A DNA stretch of 64,000 nt from Tupaia tana (Eukaryota > Chordata > Mammalia > Scandentia > Tupaiidae), in contig JAKSZU010000009.1 in the NCBI GenBank assembly GCA_026018925.1, positions 36,694,415-36,758,414 of the forward strand. The letters run 5' to 3'. Shown in pieces: positions 1-11,157 of this stretch. Position numbers and translations under genes: made by a program. Under the pieces are notes generated by a model. The model searched no databases and had not been told where the DNA came from. It worked only from the letters and a program-made list of their open reading frames with translations. Numbering within the stretch: the stretch's first letter is position 1; each line of letters starts with the position of its first letter.

Positions 1-865
1 CAAAGTTTCCCCAGTGTTTTCCAGCAGCAGTTTTATAGTTTGAGGTCTTAGGTTTAGATCTTTGAACCACTTTGAGTTGATTTTTGTCAGTGGTAAGAGT
101 TAGGGGTTCAGATTCATCTTTCTGCAGGTGAATATCCAGTTTTTCCAGCACTATTTGCTAAAGAGGTTTTCCTTTTCCCACTGGATTAACTGGTACCCTT
201 CATCAAAAATCAGTTGGTTCTATGTTTTGAAGTTTATTTCTAGAGATTGTATTCTGTTTCATTGGTCCACCTGTCTGTTTCTGTGCCAGAACCATGCTGT
301 TTTGATTACCACAGCTTTGTAGTATATTTTCAGGTTAGGGAGTGAGATGCCTCCCACTCCACTCTTCTTGTACAGGATTGCTTTGGCGATACAAGGTATT
401 TTATGATTCCAGACAAATTACATAATTGTCTTTTCTAGATCTATGAAGAATGTCTCTGGCACTTTGGTATTTCATTAAATATGTAGATGAATTTGGGTAG
501 AATTGCCATTTTGATTATATTAATTCTTCCGATCCAGGAACATGGATGTCCTTTTTTCCATCATTTTCTATTTCTTTTTTAGCTTGTCATAGTTTTCCTT
601 GTGGAGGATTTTAACTTCTTTGGTTAGATTTATTCCTAGGTATCTTATACTATTTGTAGCTATGGTAAATGGAATTACTCTTTCCAGTTCTATCTTAGTC
701 TTCCCGCTGTTTGTGTATAGAAATGCTATAGATTTCTGTGTGTTGATTTTGTATCCTGCAACTTTCCTGTATTTATGTATTACTTCCAGAGGTTTTTTTC
801 ATGGATACCATTGGATCTTCTTTGTATAAAATCATTTAATCTACAAATATATATAGTTGGCCCTC

Positions 866-1339
866 TTATTTTCTTATTTCAATGCCTTTTATTTTATTCT
901 CTTTTCTGATTGCGTTGGAGAGGACTTCAAGTTCTATATTGAAGAGGAGTGGAGAAAGTGGGCATTCTTGTCTTGTATCAGTATTTAGTGGAAAAGCTTT
1001 CAGCTTTTCCCCATTCAGGATAATTTTAGCTATGGGTTTTTCATAGATAGCTTTTATTGTGTTGAAAAATGACCACTCTGTGCCAATTTTGCTGAGAGTC
1101 TTGATCATGAAGGGATGTTGTATCTTATCAAATGCTTTTTCTGCATCAATTGACATGACTGTATGGTTTTTATTTTTCCTTCTGTTAATATGGTGTATTA
1201 AATTTATGGTTTTACATATGTTGAACCAACCTTGTATCCCTGGAATAAAGCCTACCTGATCATGATGTATAATCTTTTTTATATGTTGTTGGATATGATT
1301 TGCTAGTATCTTGTTGAGAATTTTTGCATCTATATTCAT
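866..1339 (-). pseudogene. L1 ORF2 reverse-transcriptase fragment (L1-A)
   Basis: This is the longest open piece of ORF2 in L1-A, 157 codons. It carries typical L1 RT motifs: [43 protein letters not shown] and [10 protein letters not shown]. In an intact L1 this region makes the first-strand cDNA during target-primed reverse transcription. In the [11 protein letters not shown] segment the first catalytic Asp is kept. Flanking stops and frame changes show that no full ORF2 protein can be made. Family assignment is certain; function is lost. Confidence 0.9.
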
Positions 1340-3224
1340 CAGAGATACTGGTCTATAGTTTTCCTTCCTTGTCTTGTCCTTGTCTGTTTTAAGAATAAGG
1401 GTGATGGAGGCTTCATAGAATGAATTTAGGAGAGTTTGACCCTTTTGGATCTTTAGTAATAACTTGAGCAGAATGGAGGTTAACTCTTCTTTTAACTTTT
1501 TGTAGAATTGAGAGGTGAAGCCATCAGGACTAGGGCTTTTCTTTGTTGGGAGTTCATTTAATACTGATTCAATCTCCTGGCTTGTTATGCACCTATTCAG
1601 ACTTTCTACATCCTCCTGACACCATATTTATAGATTAAATGTGTCCAGGAATTTGTCCATCTCATCAAGATTTTCTTGTTTGTTGGCATATAGTTGTTCA
1701 TAGTATCCTCTAATGATGTTTTGTACTTCTATTATGTCTGTTGTTGTACTGACAGCTTCATTGTAAATTTGATTTACCTGGTTCTTTTCTCTCTTCTTAA
1801 TAAGTATCGTTAGTGGTCTATCCATTCTGTTTAACTTTTAAAAGAACTAGCTTATACTTTCATTTATTTTCTATTTCATTTATTTCTATTTGGATCTTTA
1901 TTATTTTTTTCTCCTGGAGTTTTCTGGATCTTTTTGCTGTTGCTTTTCCAATTCTTTGATGCATGATGTTAGGTTGCCCATTTTCCTTCTTTGTCTTCTT
2001 ATGTGCACTAATTGCTATGAACTTCCCTCTTATGACTGCTTTTGTAGTGTCCCATAGATTATAGAAACTCATGTTCTCATTGTTATTTATTTCTAATAAT
2101 CTTTTTATTTCCATCTTAATTTCTTCAGTAGTTGCACAGTTATTCAGGAGTAGATTATTTAGTTTCCATGTATTTGTGTATTTTTGAGGATTTCTCTTGA
2201 AATTAATATCAAGTTTAATTCCATCATGGTCAGAGAAAATGCTGGATCTAATTTCTATGCCTTTGAATCTGTAGAGGCTTGCTTTGTGCTCTATCATGTG
2301 GTTAATCTTCTAAAAGGTTCCTTATGTGGGTGAGAAAAACTATATTTGTGATTTTGGGGTGAAAGGTTCTATAAATGACCATTAAGTCCATTTGATTAAT
2401 GGCATAATTTAGGTCCTTTATCTATTTACTTATTTCTTGTCTAGATGATCTGTCCAGAAGAGATAGTGGAGTGCTGAGGTCTCCAACAATTAATGTGTTG
2501 CAGTGTATCTCTATTTTTACATCTAACAGTCTTTCCTTCATGTATTTGGGTGCTCCTGAGTTAGGTGCATATTTATAAGTGTTTTATCTTCTTGATGGAT
2601 TAGCCCTTTTACTAATATATAGTGCCTTTCTTTGTCTCTTTGCAACTTGTTTGTTTTAAACCCTATTTTGTCAGAAATTAGCATCACAATTACAGCTCTT
2701 TTTTGGTTCCCATTTGCATGGAGTACCTTTTTTTAGCCCTTCACTTTTAGTCTATGTATGTCTTTATCCATGAAATGCATTTCTTATAGGCAACAGTAGA
2801 GGGTTTCCATTTTTTTATCCATTCACCAAATCTGTGTCGGGATTGAAAAATTTAATCCATTAGCACTCAATATTATTATCGATAATTCCAGAGTCATCCC
2901 TACCTTTAAGTTGGCCATTGTCTTGGTTGTCATTTATTCCTTTATTTCTGGCTGTTCATTCTTTAGTTTTCCAGAAACAGGACTCTCTTCAGAGTTTCTT
3001 GAAAAGCTGGTCTGCTGTTGGCAAATTATTTCAGGTTTTATTTGTCTGTGAAGATTTTAATCTTTTTTTCTTTCATATGAAGGATAATCTTGCTGGATAT
3101 AATAATCTTTGTTGAAATTGTTTCTCTCTTAACCACTTTCCCATTCTTTCCTTGCTTGCATTGTTTCCATTGAAAGGTCCGGTGTTAGCCTGATGGGGTG
3201 ACCTTGGTAAGTCACTTGTCGTTT

Positions 3225-3946
3225 CTATCTTGCCAGTTTTAGTATTTTGTCTTTATCTGTGGTTTTGGCCAGTCTGGCTAAGCTGTGCATTGGAGAGGAC
3301 CTTCTTGGGTTTATTCTATTTGGGGTCTTTTGTATTTCTTGAGTCTGGATGTTTGAGTGCTTCTGTAAACTTGGGAAGTTTTTTTCCAGGATTTCATGGA
3401 ATAGATTTTTCATGCCTTTACTAGATTCTTCACCTTCTGAGATACCAATTATTCAGATGTTTGGTCATTTAATGGAATCTAGTATTTCACATATATTATC
3501 CTCATTTTTTTTGTTATTTTCTCTATCTTTTTGGTGTTTTTTTCTAGGTTAGAAGTCTTATCTTCTACATCAGAGATTTGATCTTCAGCATGGTCTGATC
3601 AACTTTTAATATTTCCAGGAGAGTTTTTGATTTCCTGTATTACAGACTTCATCTCTAATAGTTCCATCTGATTCTTTCTTATAGTGTCCATTTCTTCTTT
3701 CATATCATGGAAGGACTTCTTCAACTCCTGTAGTTGATTGTCTCTTTTCTGCTCCAACTAATAGAGATTTTTCCCTATGAATATTCTGAATATTTTCTCT
3801 GACATTACACCAACTTTTTCTGTTTTTTCAAGAGATGGAGGGGAGTTATTGTGTTCTTTTGATGGAGACAGATTTCCTGGTTTATTCAAACCTGAGACTC
3901 TTCTTCTCCTTTTAGCCATTGGGTGATATTCACTTTTGGATACCAT
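3225..3946 (-). pseudogene. L1 ORF1 remnant (L1-A)
   Basis: The N-terminal part at 3946-3758 is basic (MAKRRRRVSG) and is followed by a segment related to the other L1 ORF1 copies here (SEKIFRIFIGKN). The RNA-binding C-terminal part lies near 3413-3225, with PNRINPRRSSP and DKDKILKLAR. L1 ORF1p is a trimeric RNA-binding chaperone, with a coiled coil, an RRM and a C-terminal domain. The coding frame is interrupted between these pieces. Confidence 0.8.
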
Positions 3947-4270
3947 TTGGAGACTGTTTCTGCCACTGTGAGCAAGTTTGCTTCCCTTTTGCTATGGATT
4001 GATATGTGCTGAAGTCTCTCTTCTGCTGCGTTTAGCAATGTGGTGTTCACTGGAGGAGTCTTCTTTTCAGGTGTCTGAAGAGCAGTTTCTCCTTTATCAC
4101 AGGTGGTTCAATAAAAGGGAGGATTCTAGGAAGCCTCTCACTACAAGTGTATTTGAAAACTATGATTCTAGACCTGTCTAGTCCCTCTGGTGGGTGGAGG
4201 ATAAGGAAAAGATCACAATATAAGAGGGATGAAGAAAGAATATGAATGAGAACAAAGAAAATGTCACTTG

Positions 4271-4688
4271 CTGCAGATCAACTGGGCTCTGCTGGAGAGC
4301 TGTGGGCTGCCTTATGGGGTAAGGAGAAATAGGAAATTAACAAAAGAAAGAAGGAAAAAAAAGCAGCCTATGTTTGGGGGGGGGGGGGTTGCCCTTTCTG
4401 GTGGGGGGTGGGGCTCTGAGGTTGGGAGAGCTGGGCTGGAGCTGGAGCTGGAGCTGGTGCCAGGGTCAGTGAAAGGCCCTGCCTCAGTGTTCCTGACTGG
4501 CCAGGTGACTGCAGATGGGACTGGGTTCTGCTGGAGAGCTGGGGTCTGCCCTTTTTGGGGTGTATGTGGTTGGGGGAGGGGACTCTGTGTTGGGAGAGCT
4601 GGGCTGGGACCGGAACTGGTGCTGGGACCAAGGCCAGTCAAGGGCCTTCCCTCAGTGTCCCTGACTGGCCAGGGGGCTGCAGATGGAA
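4271..4688 (-). promoter_or_regulatory. L1-A 5'UTR tandem GC-rich monomers
   Basis: The segment CTGCAGAT...CTGCTGGAGAGCTG recurs with starts at 4271, 4509 and 4677 on the plus strand. The spacings are 238 and 168 bp, and the last copy is cut at the element's 5' end. Each unit has a GGGAGAGCTGGGCTGG box and ends in CTGACTGGCCAGG. Tandem monomers at the 5' end of an antisense L1 match the monomer promoters known from mouse L1. The plus strand is very G-rich, with a run of 13 G at 4377-4389 and more G runs after it, so it could form G-quadruplexes. The 238-bp spacing reflects an extra A-rich piece in the first unit. Confidence 0.75.
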
Positions 4689-4689
4689 C

Positions 4690-4838
4690 TCCGAGATGAA
4701 ATCTTACTGTGGTTTTATGACATCTCTCTGGTGGTTAGTAATGTTGAACGTTATTTCATATACTTGTTGGACATGTGTATGTCTTCTTTGGATTAATGTC
4801 TATTTAGGTCTTTTGACCATTTTAAAATTGAGTTAGAG
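4690..4838 (-). mobile_element. Old L1 ORF2 fragment, antisense
   Basis: The plus strand reads like the reverse complement of an L1M-type ORF2 C-terminal region (ttgaacgttatttcatatac, gtctatttaggtcttttgac). It ends at the SINE-A insertion, and a sense-oriented L1 3'UTR follows on the other side. This suggests an L1 with a 5' inversion or two adjacent L1 pieces. Confidence 0.65.
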
Positions 4839-5100
4839 GGACCAGCAGATGGCATAATGGCTATGTTGCTGGACTCCCATGTAGTCGACCATGGTTCGAG
4901 TCCCAGACCCGGTGGCTTAAACTCATGCCAGGTGTGTGTGTGTGCATGCCCAAGATCCCAAGAGGAGAATGAAGGAGAAGGGATTGTGGCATGGCCATCC
5001 CCCTGGGGGTGATTTCTCACTTTCTGTCTCTCTGTCTCTCTGTCTTTCTGGTGAGCACACACGCCGTATAGCAAAAACTTCTCCCAAAAAAAATAATAAT
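4839..5100 (+). mobile_element. SINE-A copy
   Basis: This is a full-length tRNA-like SINE with B box GGTTCGAGTCC. It is flanked by near-identical duplications aattgagttagag (about 4826-4838) and aattgagtaagag (5101-5113). Moderate divergence. Confidence 0.9.
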
Positions 5101-5440
5101 AATTGAGTAAGAGGTTACCAGAAGTTGGGGAAAGTAAAGGGGAGGGCGATATGAGGAGAAGTTGATCAGTGAGTACAAAGCTATTGTTAAATAGGAATAA
5201 GTCAAGGTACTGTAATCCACAGTAGGGAACTGTAGATAACAATAATTCAATGTATATTTCCAATTATTAGAAGAGAAACTATTAATGTTCCCATAACAAA
5301 GAAATGATAAATGATTAAAGTGATGAATATGCTAATTACCACAACGTGATCATTGCTAAATGTATATAAGTATAAAAACATCACATTGTACCCCATAAAT
5401 AGGTGCAATTGTTCTGTCAAGAAAGAAGAAAGAAAGAAAA
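5101..5440 (+). mobile_element. Old L1 3'UTR, sense
   Basis: The text resembles an L1M-type 3' end: a 'gtaagaggttaccagaagtt' start, later 'catcacattgtaccccataa', and an A/G-rich tail at about 5420-5445. It is an older LINE than L1-A or L1-B. Confidence 0.65.
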
Positions 5441-5629
5441 AAATAAGGAAGGAAATGTTAGCAGAAGGAAGATCAGTGGATCTAGGAAATGGGAAGTCAG
5501 AGTTCTGAACACTACTAATACACAAGTCTGAACTAGAAGACTCAAGTGCTTAGATTTTCTTGTCAATCTCATTCCTACAGTAGTGATGGAGGTACACAAT
5601 TCCAGTCAGATGCTACAAGTCATTACAAT

Positions 5630-5945
5630 TATCCAGCTAACTATTTTTACTCTATTTTATGTTCAAATGCCACCTTACCAAAGAGGCCTTGACAGACCAT
5701 CTACGTAAAATAGCAATACCCCAATAGAATACTCTCTATTGCTTTATTTTTTTATAGCTCTCCTCATCATCATTTCTTTGCTTATGTCTTTAAATGATAA
5801 AACATAAGCTTCATGTGGGCAAGGATTTTTGTCTGTATTTTTCACTATTATATGCCCAGTACCTTGAATAGTGCTTGGAACATCAAAATTATTTAACATA
5901 CATCTTTTCAGTGAATGTATGAATGAATAAATGAATGCCATAAGT
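5630..5945 (+). repeat. L2 LINE 3' end
   Basis: It contains the eroded L2 terminal region: 'catgtgggcaaggatttttg', 'cccagtaccttgaatagtgc', then a gaatgaataaatgaatg tail. An ancient mammalian LINE2 fragment. Confidence 0.75.
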
Positions 5946-6257
5946 AGCAAAAAGAGAAAGTGAAAATTATCTAAGGTTTTTATTCAGTAGCAGAAAAAGG
6001 AGATAGGAGGTCTAAGATGGACTTAAAATAGTAATTATCATGACTCAAAACTCTAAATCAGCAAGTCTCATTCTTCTGCCAGAATACACTTGTCAGATGA
6101 GTAATATACCTTATAGGCACCACCCAGGTTCCCTAGCAGTAACTCCATACCTTTTTCACCTACTCAAGAGAGTGTATAAATATACAAATAAAGAAAGTGT
6201 AGCAAAGAAAACAATCAACAAGGAGTAAAAAGGTAGTTTACAGAATGAGAAAATATA

Positions 6258-6385
6258 AGAGCTCATCAAAAAGTTCATGGAGAACTAGATTTAAACTGAC
6301 TTAATTTTGATATAAATTTTTTAAATTCATGCATAGTTGTTTTATAATATTCATTTCTATGAATTCTTGGCAGACTCCTCATAAT
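6258..6385. repeat. Mariner-like MITE, family with GTTCATGG inverted ends
   Basis: The left end reads tcatcaaaaagttcatggag. The right end is its degenerate reverse complement (tctatgaattcttggcagac). It belongs with the copy at 43560-43682, whose ends are better preserved. No transposase is encoded. The family name is not known to me. Confidence 0.55.
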
Positions 6386-6404
6386 TGAAAACTATGTTTC
6401 ATTA

Positions 6405-6529
6405 ATCTTTATTTATTTACTTATTTTTTTCTATTAGACCAGAGAGAGGGACAGAGAGAGAAAGAGAGAACTGCAATTGGCCAAGTGGGAGTCCAGTGGC
6501 TCTAACCACCAAGTCACCTGCCAGCCCCA
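6405..6529 (-). mobile_element. SINE-B copy, internally deleted
   Basis: The plus strand reads AT-rich tail, 'ttagaccagagagagggaca', then 'caagtcacctgccagcccc', which is the reverse of a SINE-B head. The B-box part is lost. Confidence 0.7.
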
Positions 6530-6549
6530 TAAACGATGTTTTTTTAAGG

Positions 6550-7236
6550 GGTTAATATCCAAAACATATTTTAAAATTCCCACAAGTCTACAAAGAAATA
6601 ATCTAAACACAGGTAAAGGACTTAAATAAACATTTCTCCAAATAAGAAATACAAATGATAAGGAAATATATGAAAAGATAATCAACACGGTTAATCATCA
6701 TGGAAATGGAAATGCAAATCAAAACCACACAAGAAATCACTGAACACCAATTAGGATGGCTATTATTTAAACCAACCAAACAAACCAAAAAAAAAAAAAA
6801 AAAAAAAAAAAAACAAACAAAAAAAACAGAAAATATTGTGTTGAAAGGGACGCAAAAAATTTGAATCCTTGTACACTGTTGGTGGGAATGTACATTGGTA
6901 CAGCCATTATAGAAAACAGCATGGGGACCAGCAGTTAGCGTAATGGCTATGTCACTGGACTCCCATGAAGTCGACCGCGGATTGAGTCCCGGACCCAGTG
7001 GCTTAAACTCAAGCCGGGCGCACGTGCGTGCGTGCCCAAGATCCCGAGAGGAGAATGGAGGAGAAGGGATTGCTGCGTGACCATCCCCCCTGGGGGGGTG
7101 ATTTCTAGCTTTCTATCTCTCTGTCTCTCTCTGTCTGTCTGGCGAGCGCACGCGCCCTATAGCAAAAACCTCTCCAAAAAAAGAAAAGAAAAAAGAAAAC
7201 AGCATGGATGGAGTTTCCTCAAAAAGCTAATCATAG
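6550..7236 (+). mobile_element. Old L1 ORF2 C-terminal part (host of L1-B), left half
   Basis: This is L1M-like ORF2 3' sequence (aatggaaatgcaaatcaaaa, gtacactgttggtgggaatg). It contains a 30-base A tract (about 6788-6812 plus the following A-rich part) and a young SINE-A. It stops at aaaaagctaatcatag (7221-7236) and resumes at the same 16 bases at 13789, so L1-B is inserted here. Confidence 0.88.
6925..7194 (+). mobile_element. SINE-A copy, young
   Basis: Full-length, with perfect TSD gaaaacagcatgg at 6912-6924 and 7195-7207. A box TAGCGTAATGG. The 3' end is CCTCTCC followed by A-rich sequence. Confidence 0.95.
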
Positions 7237-7237
7237 T

Positions 7238-7550
7238 TTTGTTTCTTGGGACTTTAAGCTGAACTTGCACTCCTCCTCACCCCATTTGGAGACCAGTTCA
7301 AGCCAGCAGCAGGGACACCAGGCTGCCTGTGGCTACAGGCCCTAATGGCCTGGACCCATCTCTCATCCCCACCCTTGCTCCTCTCTGGACTTCAGCTTTG
7401 TTTCTTGGGACTTTAAGATGAACTTGCACCCTTCCCCACTTGATTTGCAGACCGGTTCAAGCCAGTAGCAGTGCCAGACACCAGGCTGCCCTCTTTCCCC
7501 ACTAGCCTTTGGACTCTCCGAATCTCAGTGTTTATAATAGAGTGTGGCAA
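7238..7550 (+). promoter_or_regulatory. L1-B 5'UTR tandem monomers (~159 bp)
   Basis: Two tandem units begin at 7238 and 7397, each with TTTGTTTCTTGGGACTTTAA, then a 'gttcaagccag' box and 'acaccaggctgcc'. They sit exactly at the 5' end of the full-length element, so they are probably promoter monomers. They share no visible similarity with the monomers of L1-A or L1-C. Confidence 0.75.
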
Positions 7551-7640
7551 GCAACGCACACCACATGATTTTTTTTCTCTTGAGATGAAACTTATTAAGT
7601 TAGTTTGAGGCTCACCACTCCTTAGAAACAGGGAGGTCTT

Positions 7641-7912
7641 GGGAACCAGCAGTTAGCGTAATGGCTATGTCGCTGGACTCCCATGTAGTCGACCGCGGTT
7701 CGCGTCCCAGACCCGGTGGCTTAGAATTCACGCTGGGCGCGTGTGCGTGCGTGCCCAAGATCCTGAGAGGAGAATGGAGGAGAAGGGATTGCTGCGTGAC
7801 CATCCCCCCTGGGGGGGTGATTTCTCGCTTTCTATCTCTCTGTCTCTCTCTGTCTGTCTGGCGAGCGCACGCGCCCTATAGCAAAAACCTCTCCAAAAAA
7901 AAAAAAAAGAAA
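7641..7912 (+). mobile_element. SINE-A copy, young, in L1-B 5'UTR
   Basis: Perfect 16-bp TSD gaaacagggaggtctt at 7625-7640 and 7913-7928. Well preserved body, including the C-run/G-run palindrome. Confidence 0.96.
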
Positions 7913-8113
7913 GAAACAGGGAGGTCTTTGGGTCACCCAGGATCAGTATCAACAGTGCGTGGTACTGGTGAGTAACAGGTAGGCAGACCAGTAGAGACAT
8001 CACCAATTTTCTAATTTTACACACCTTTTAACACTCAGAGATATCTTGAATAAGTTAGGAAGTAATGTATAGACTACCAGATGACTAGGAGCAATCACTG
8101 AGGCTCAAGAAAT

Positions 8114-8880
8114 ATGAACAACCAACAAAAGGCCTCTCCCCCAAGGGAAATTGTCAAGCCCACAACACCCACAGTCAATACAATGGACATTGTGGGCATG
8201 TTGGATAAGGAATTCAGAATATTTGTAGTGAGATGGAAGAGAAAAGAGACAATGAGCTCAGGAGATGAGGAAGTCCTTTTATTATTTGAAAGAAGAAATA
8301 GACACCTTAAACAAGAACCAGATGGAACTTCTAGGGTTGAAGAATGTGATACAGGAAACTAAAACCTCCATTGAAAGTATTAAAAGTAGATTAGATCAGG
8401 CAGAAGATCGAATCTTTAAAGTAGAAGACAAAACATCTGACCTAGAAAAAAGTATTAAGAAGATCGAGAAAACATTCAAAGATAAATGAGGATAATATAG
8501 AGGAATACTGGATACCATCAAGTAGCCCAACATCCAGATAATTGGTATCCCAGAAGAGGAAGAAAATAATAAGGGCATTGATAATTTATTCCATGAAATC
8601 CTGCAAAATAAATATCCAGACTCAAGAAATACATAGGACCCCAAGTAGAATCAACCCAAGAAGATCCTCTCCAAGGCACATCATAGCCAGACTGTCAAAA
8701 ACAGCAGACAAAGACAAGACACTAAAGTTGGCAAGAGAGAATCGTCAAGTTACTTACAAAGGTCACTCCTTCAGGCTAACATCAGACCTCTCGGCAGAAA
8801 CAAGGCAGGAAAGGAAAGAATTGGGAAATACAGTCAAAGTGTTGAATAAAAAACGATTTCAACCAATAACATTATAACTG
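8114..8880 (+). pseudogene. L1 ORF1 remnant (L1-B)
   Basis: Three pieces in different frames follow the L1 ORF1p layout. There is an N-terminal segment from the ATG at 8114 (MNNQQKASPPREI). A coiled-coil segment follows at about 8265-8489, rich in Lys/Glu heptads (SIESIKSRLDQAEDRIF). The RNA-binding/C-terminal part lies at about 8542-8877 (PSRINPRRSSPRHIIARLSK, TYKGHSFRLTSDLSAETRQE). ORF1p coats L1 RNA as a trimer. Frameshifts between the pieces and a stop after the coiled coil end the protein early. Confidence 0.88.
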
Positions 8881-9998
8881 GCAAGATTATCTTTCAAATG
8901 GGAAAAAAGATAAAAAACATTCTCAGATAAACAAAATCGTAAGGAATTTACCAACTCCAGACCAGCTTTTCAAGAGGTTCTGAAGGGAGTGCTATACTAG
9001 GAAAACTAAAAAGTCAGACAGACAGTTATAAGAGAACAAAAAGCCACCAAGAAAATGGCTCACATAATAATAGGAACAGATCTGGAAATATAGATAATAA
9101 CATTGAATATCAATGGATTAAATTTTCCAAATAAGAGGCACAGACTGGCCGAATGGATAAAAAAAAAAACAGAAGCCCTCTATCTGTTGCTGACAAGAAA
9201 CTCATCTTATGGATAAAGACATACATAGACTAAAAGTGAAGGGCAGGAAAAAGATATTCCATGCAAATGGAAATCAAAAAAGGGCTAGGGTTGTGATATT
9301 GATTTCAGACCATATAGCTTTCAAGTCAAAGACTTAAGAAGAGACAAAGACAGGCACTATGTAATAGTAAATGAAATAATCCAACAAGAAGACATAATGC
9401 TTATAAATATCTAGGCACCCAACTCAGGAGCATCTAAATATGTGAAGGAAAGACTGCTGGAGCTAAAAGGAGAGATATGGAGAAACACTATAATTGTTGG
9501 AGATCTCAACACCCCATTATCTCCTTTAGATAGATCTTCTAGGCAGAAAATAAATAAGGAGATACAGGACCTAAATGATACTATAAATCAAATAGGCTTG
9601 ATAGATATCTATAGAACTTTCCACCATAAGTCCACAACATATACAATTTTCTCACCCTGGCATGGAACCTTTTCAAAGACTGACCATATGTTAGGACACA
9701 AATAAAGCCTTTACAGATTCAAAGGCATAGGATCTGTATCCAGCATCTTCTCTGACCACAATAAAATTAAATTCAAGATTAATTTGAAGAAATACCCTCG
9801 AAAATACACAAACACATGGAAACTAACAACCTATTTCTGAGCAACTTCTTAACTACTGAAGAAATTAAGTCTGAAATCAAAAAAATGTATGGAAACAAAT
9901 GATGATGAGTACACAAGTTTCTGTAATCTATGGGACACGGTAAAAGTGGTCATAAGAGGGAAGTTCATAGCAATTAGTGTGCATAAGAAAAGGATGGA

Positions 9999-10273
9999 GG
10001 GACCAGCAGTTAGTGTAATGGCTATGTCGCTGGACTCCCACATAGTTGACCGCAGTTTGCGTCCCGGACCCAGTGGCTTAAAACTCACGCCGGGCGTGTG
10101 TGCGTGCATGCCCAAGATCCCGAGAGGAGAATGGAGGAGAAGGGATTGCGGCATGGCCATCCCCCCTGGGGGGTGATTTCTCGCTTTCTGTCTCTCTGTC
10201 TCTCTCTGTCTTTCTGGCGAGCTCACGTGCCCTATAGCAAAAAACCTCTCCAAAAAAAAGAAAAAAAGAAAGA
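9999..10273 (+). mobile_element. SINE-A copy, young, in L1-B ORF2
   Basis: Perfect TSD agaaaaggatgga at 9986-9998 and 10274-10286. The host L1 codons continue on both sides. Confidence 0.96.
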
Positions 10274-11157
10274 AAGAAAAGGATGGAAAGGTAGCAAATG
10301 GATAACCTAGCATCATGCCTCAGGGAATTGGAAAAACTACAACAAAAAAATACCTAAAAATTCCAGGCAAAAGAAATAATAAAGGTTCGAACAGAAATAA
10401 ATGAAATAGAAAATAAATGAACCATAAAGAAAATAAATAAAAGCCAAAGCTGGTTCCTTGAAAAGATTAACAAGATTGACACACCATTGGCTAGAATGAT
10501 AAAGAAGAAGAAAGAAAGAAACCAGGTAAATTAAATACGTGATGAAACAGGCAACATTACAACAGACATAATAGAAATACAAAATATCAGTAGAGGATAC
10601 AATGAGCGACTATATGGAACCAAAAAGATAACTTGGAGGAGATAGACAAACTCCTGGATGCATATAGTCTACCAAGATTGAATCAGGAGGACATAGAAAA
10701 CCTGAATAGACCCATAACAAGCCAGGAGATTGAATCAGTAATAAATAACCTCCCAACAAAGAAAAGCCCAGGTCCAGATGACTTCACTTCTGAATTCTAC
10801 AATACCTTTAAGGAAGAGTTAATCCCTATCCTACTCAAATTATTTCTAAAGATTCAAAAGGAAGGAAACCTTCCAAATTCATTTTATTAAGCCTCCATCA
10901 TCCTTATTCCCAAAACAGATAAGAATATGACAAAAAGGAAAACTACAGACCAATATAGTTGATGAATATAGATGCAAAAATTCTCAACAAGATACTCACA
11001 AATCATATCCAGCAACATATAACAAAAATTATTCATTACGACCAGGTAGGCTTTATCCTAGGGATGCAAGGGTGGTTCAGCATACACAAGACTATAAATG
11101 TAATACACCATATCAACAGAAAGAAAGATAAAAACCATATGATTATTTAAATTGATG

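Larger units (their letters stand above)
1..4688 (-). mobile_element. L1 LINE (copy L1-A), 5' part, antisense, cut by window edge
   Basis: Read on the minus strand, this is a L1 retrotransposon in order: tandem 5'UTR monomers (4688 to about 4271), ORF1 remnant (about 3946-3225), then ORF2 with endonuclease and reverse transcriptase regions down to position 1, where the window ends before the 3'UTR. ORF2 is broken by many stops and frameshifts, so the copy is dead. Recognisable ORF2 peptides include the RT palm/fingers stretch at 1339-866. Its 5' end is complete enough to keep promoter monomers, so it inserted as a near full-length element. The right boundary (about 4688) abuts an older antisense L1 fragment. 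Confidence 0.93.

Noticed and set aside
4312-4641. Overlapping Pro/Gly/Ser-rich open frames on both strands
   Set aside because: They lie in the GC-rich L1 5'UTR monomers, are low-complexity, and have no protein resemblance.
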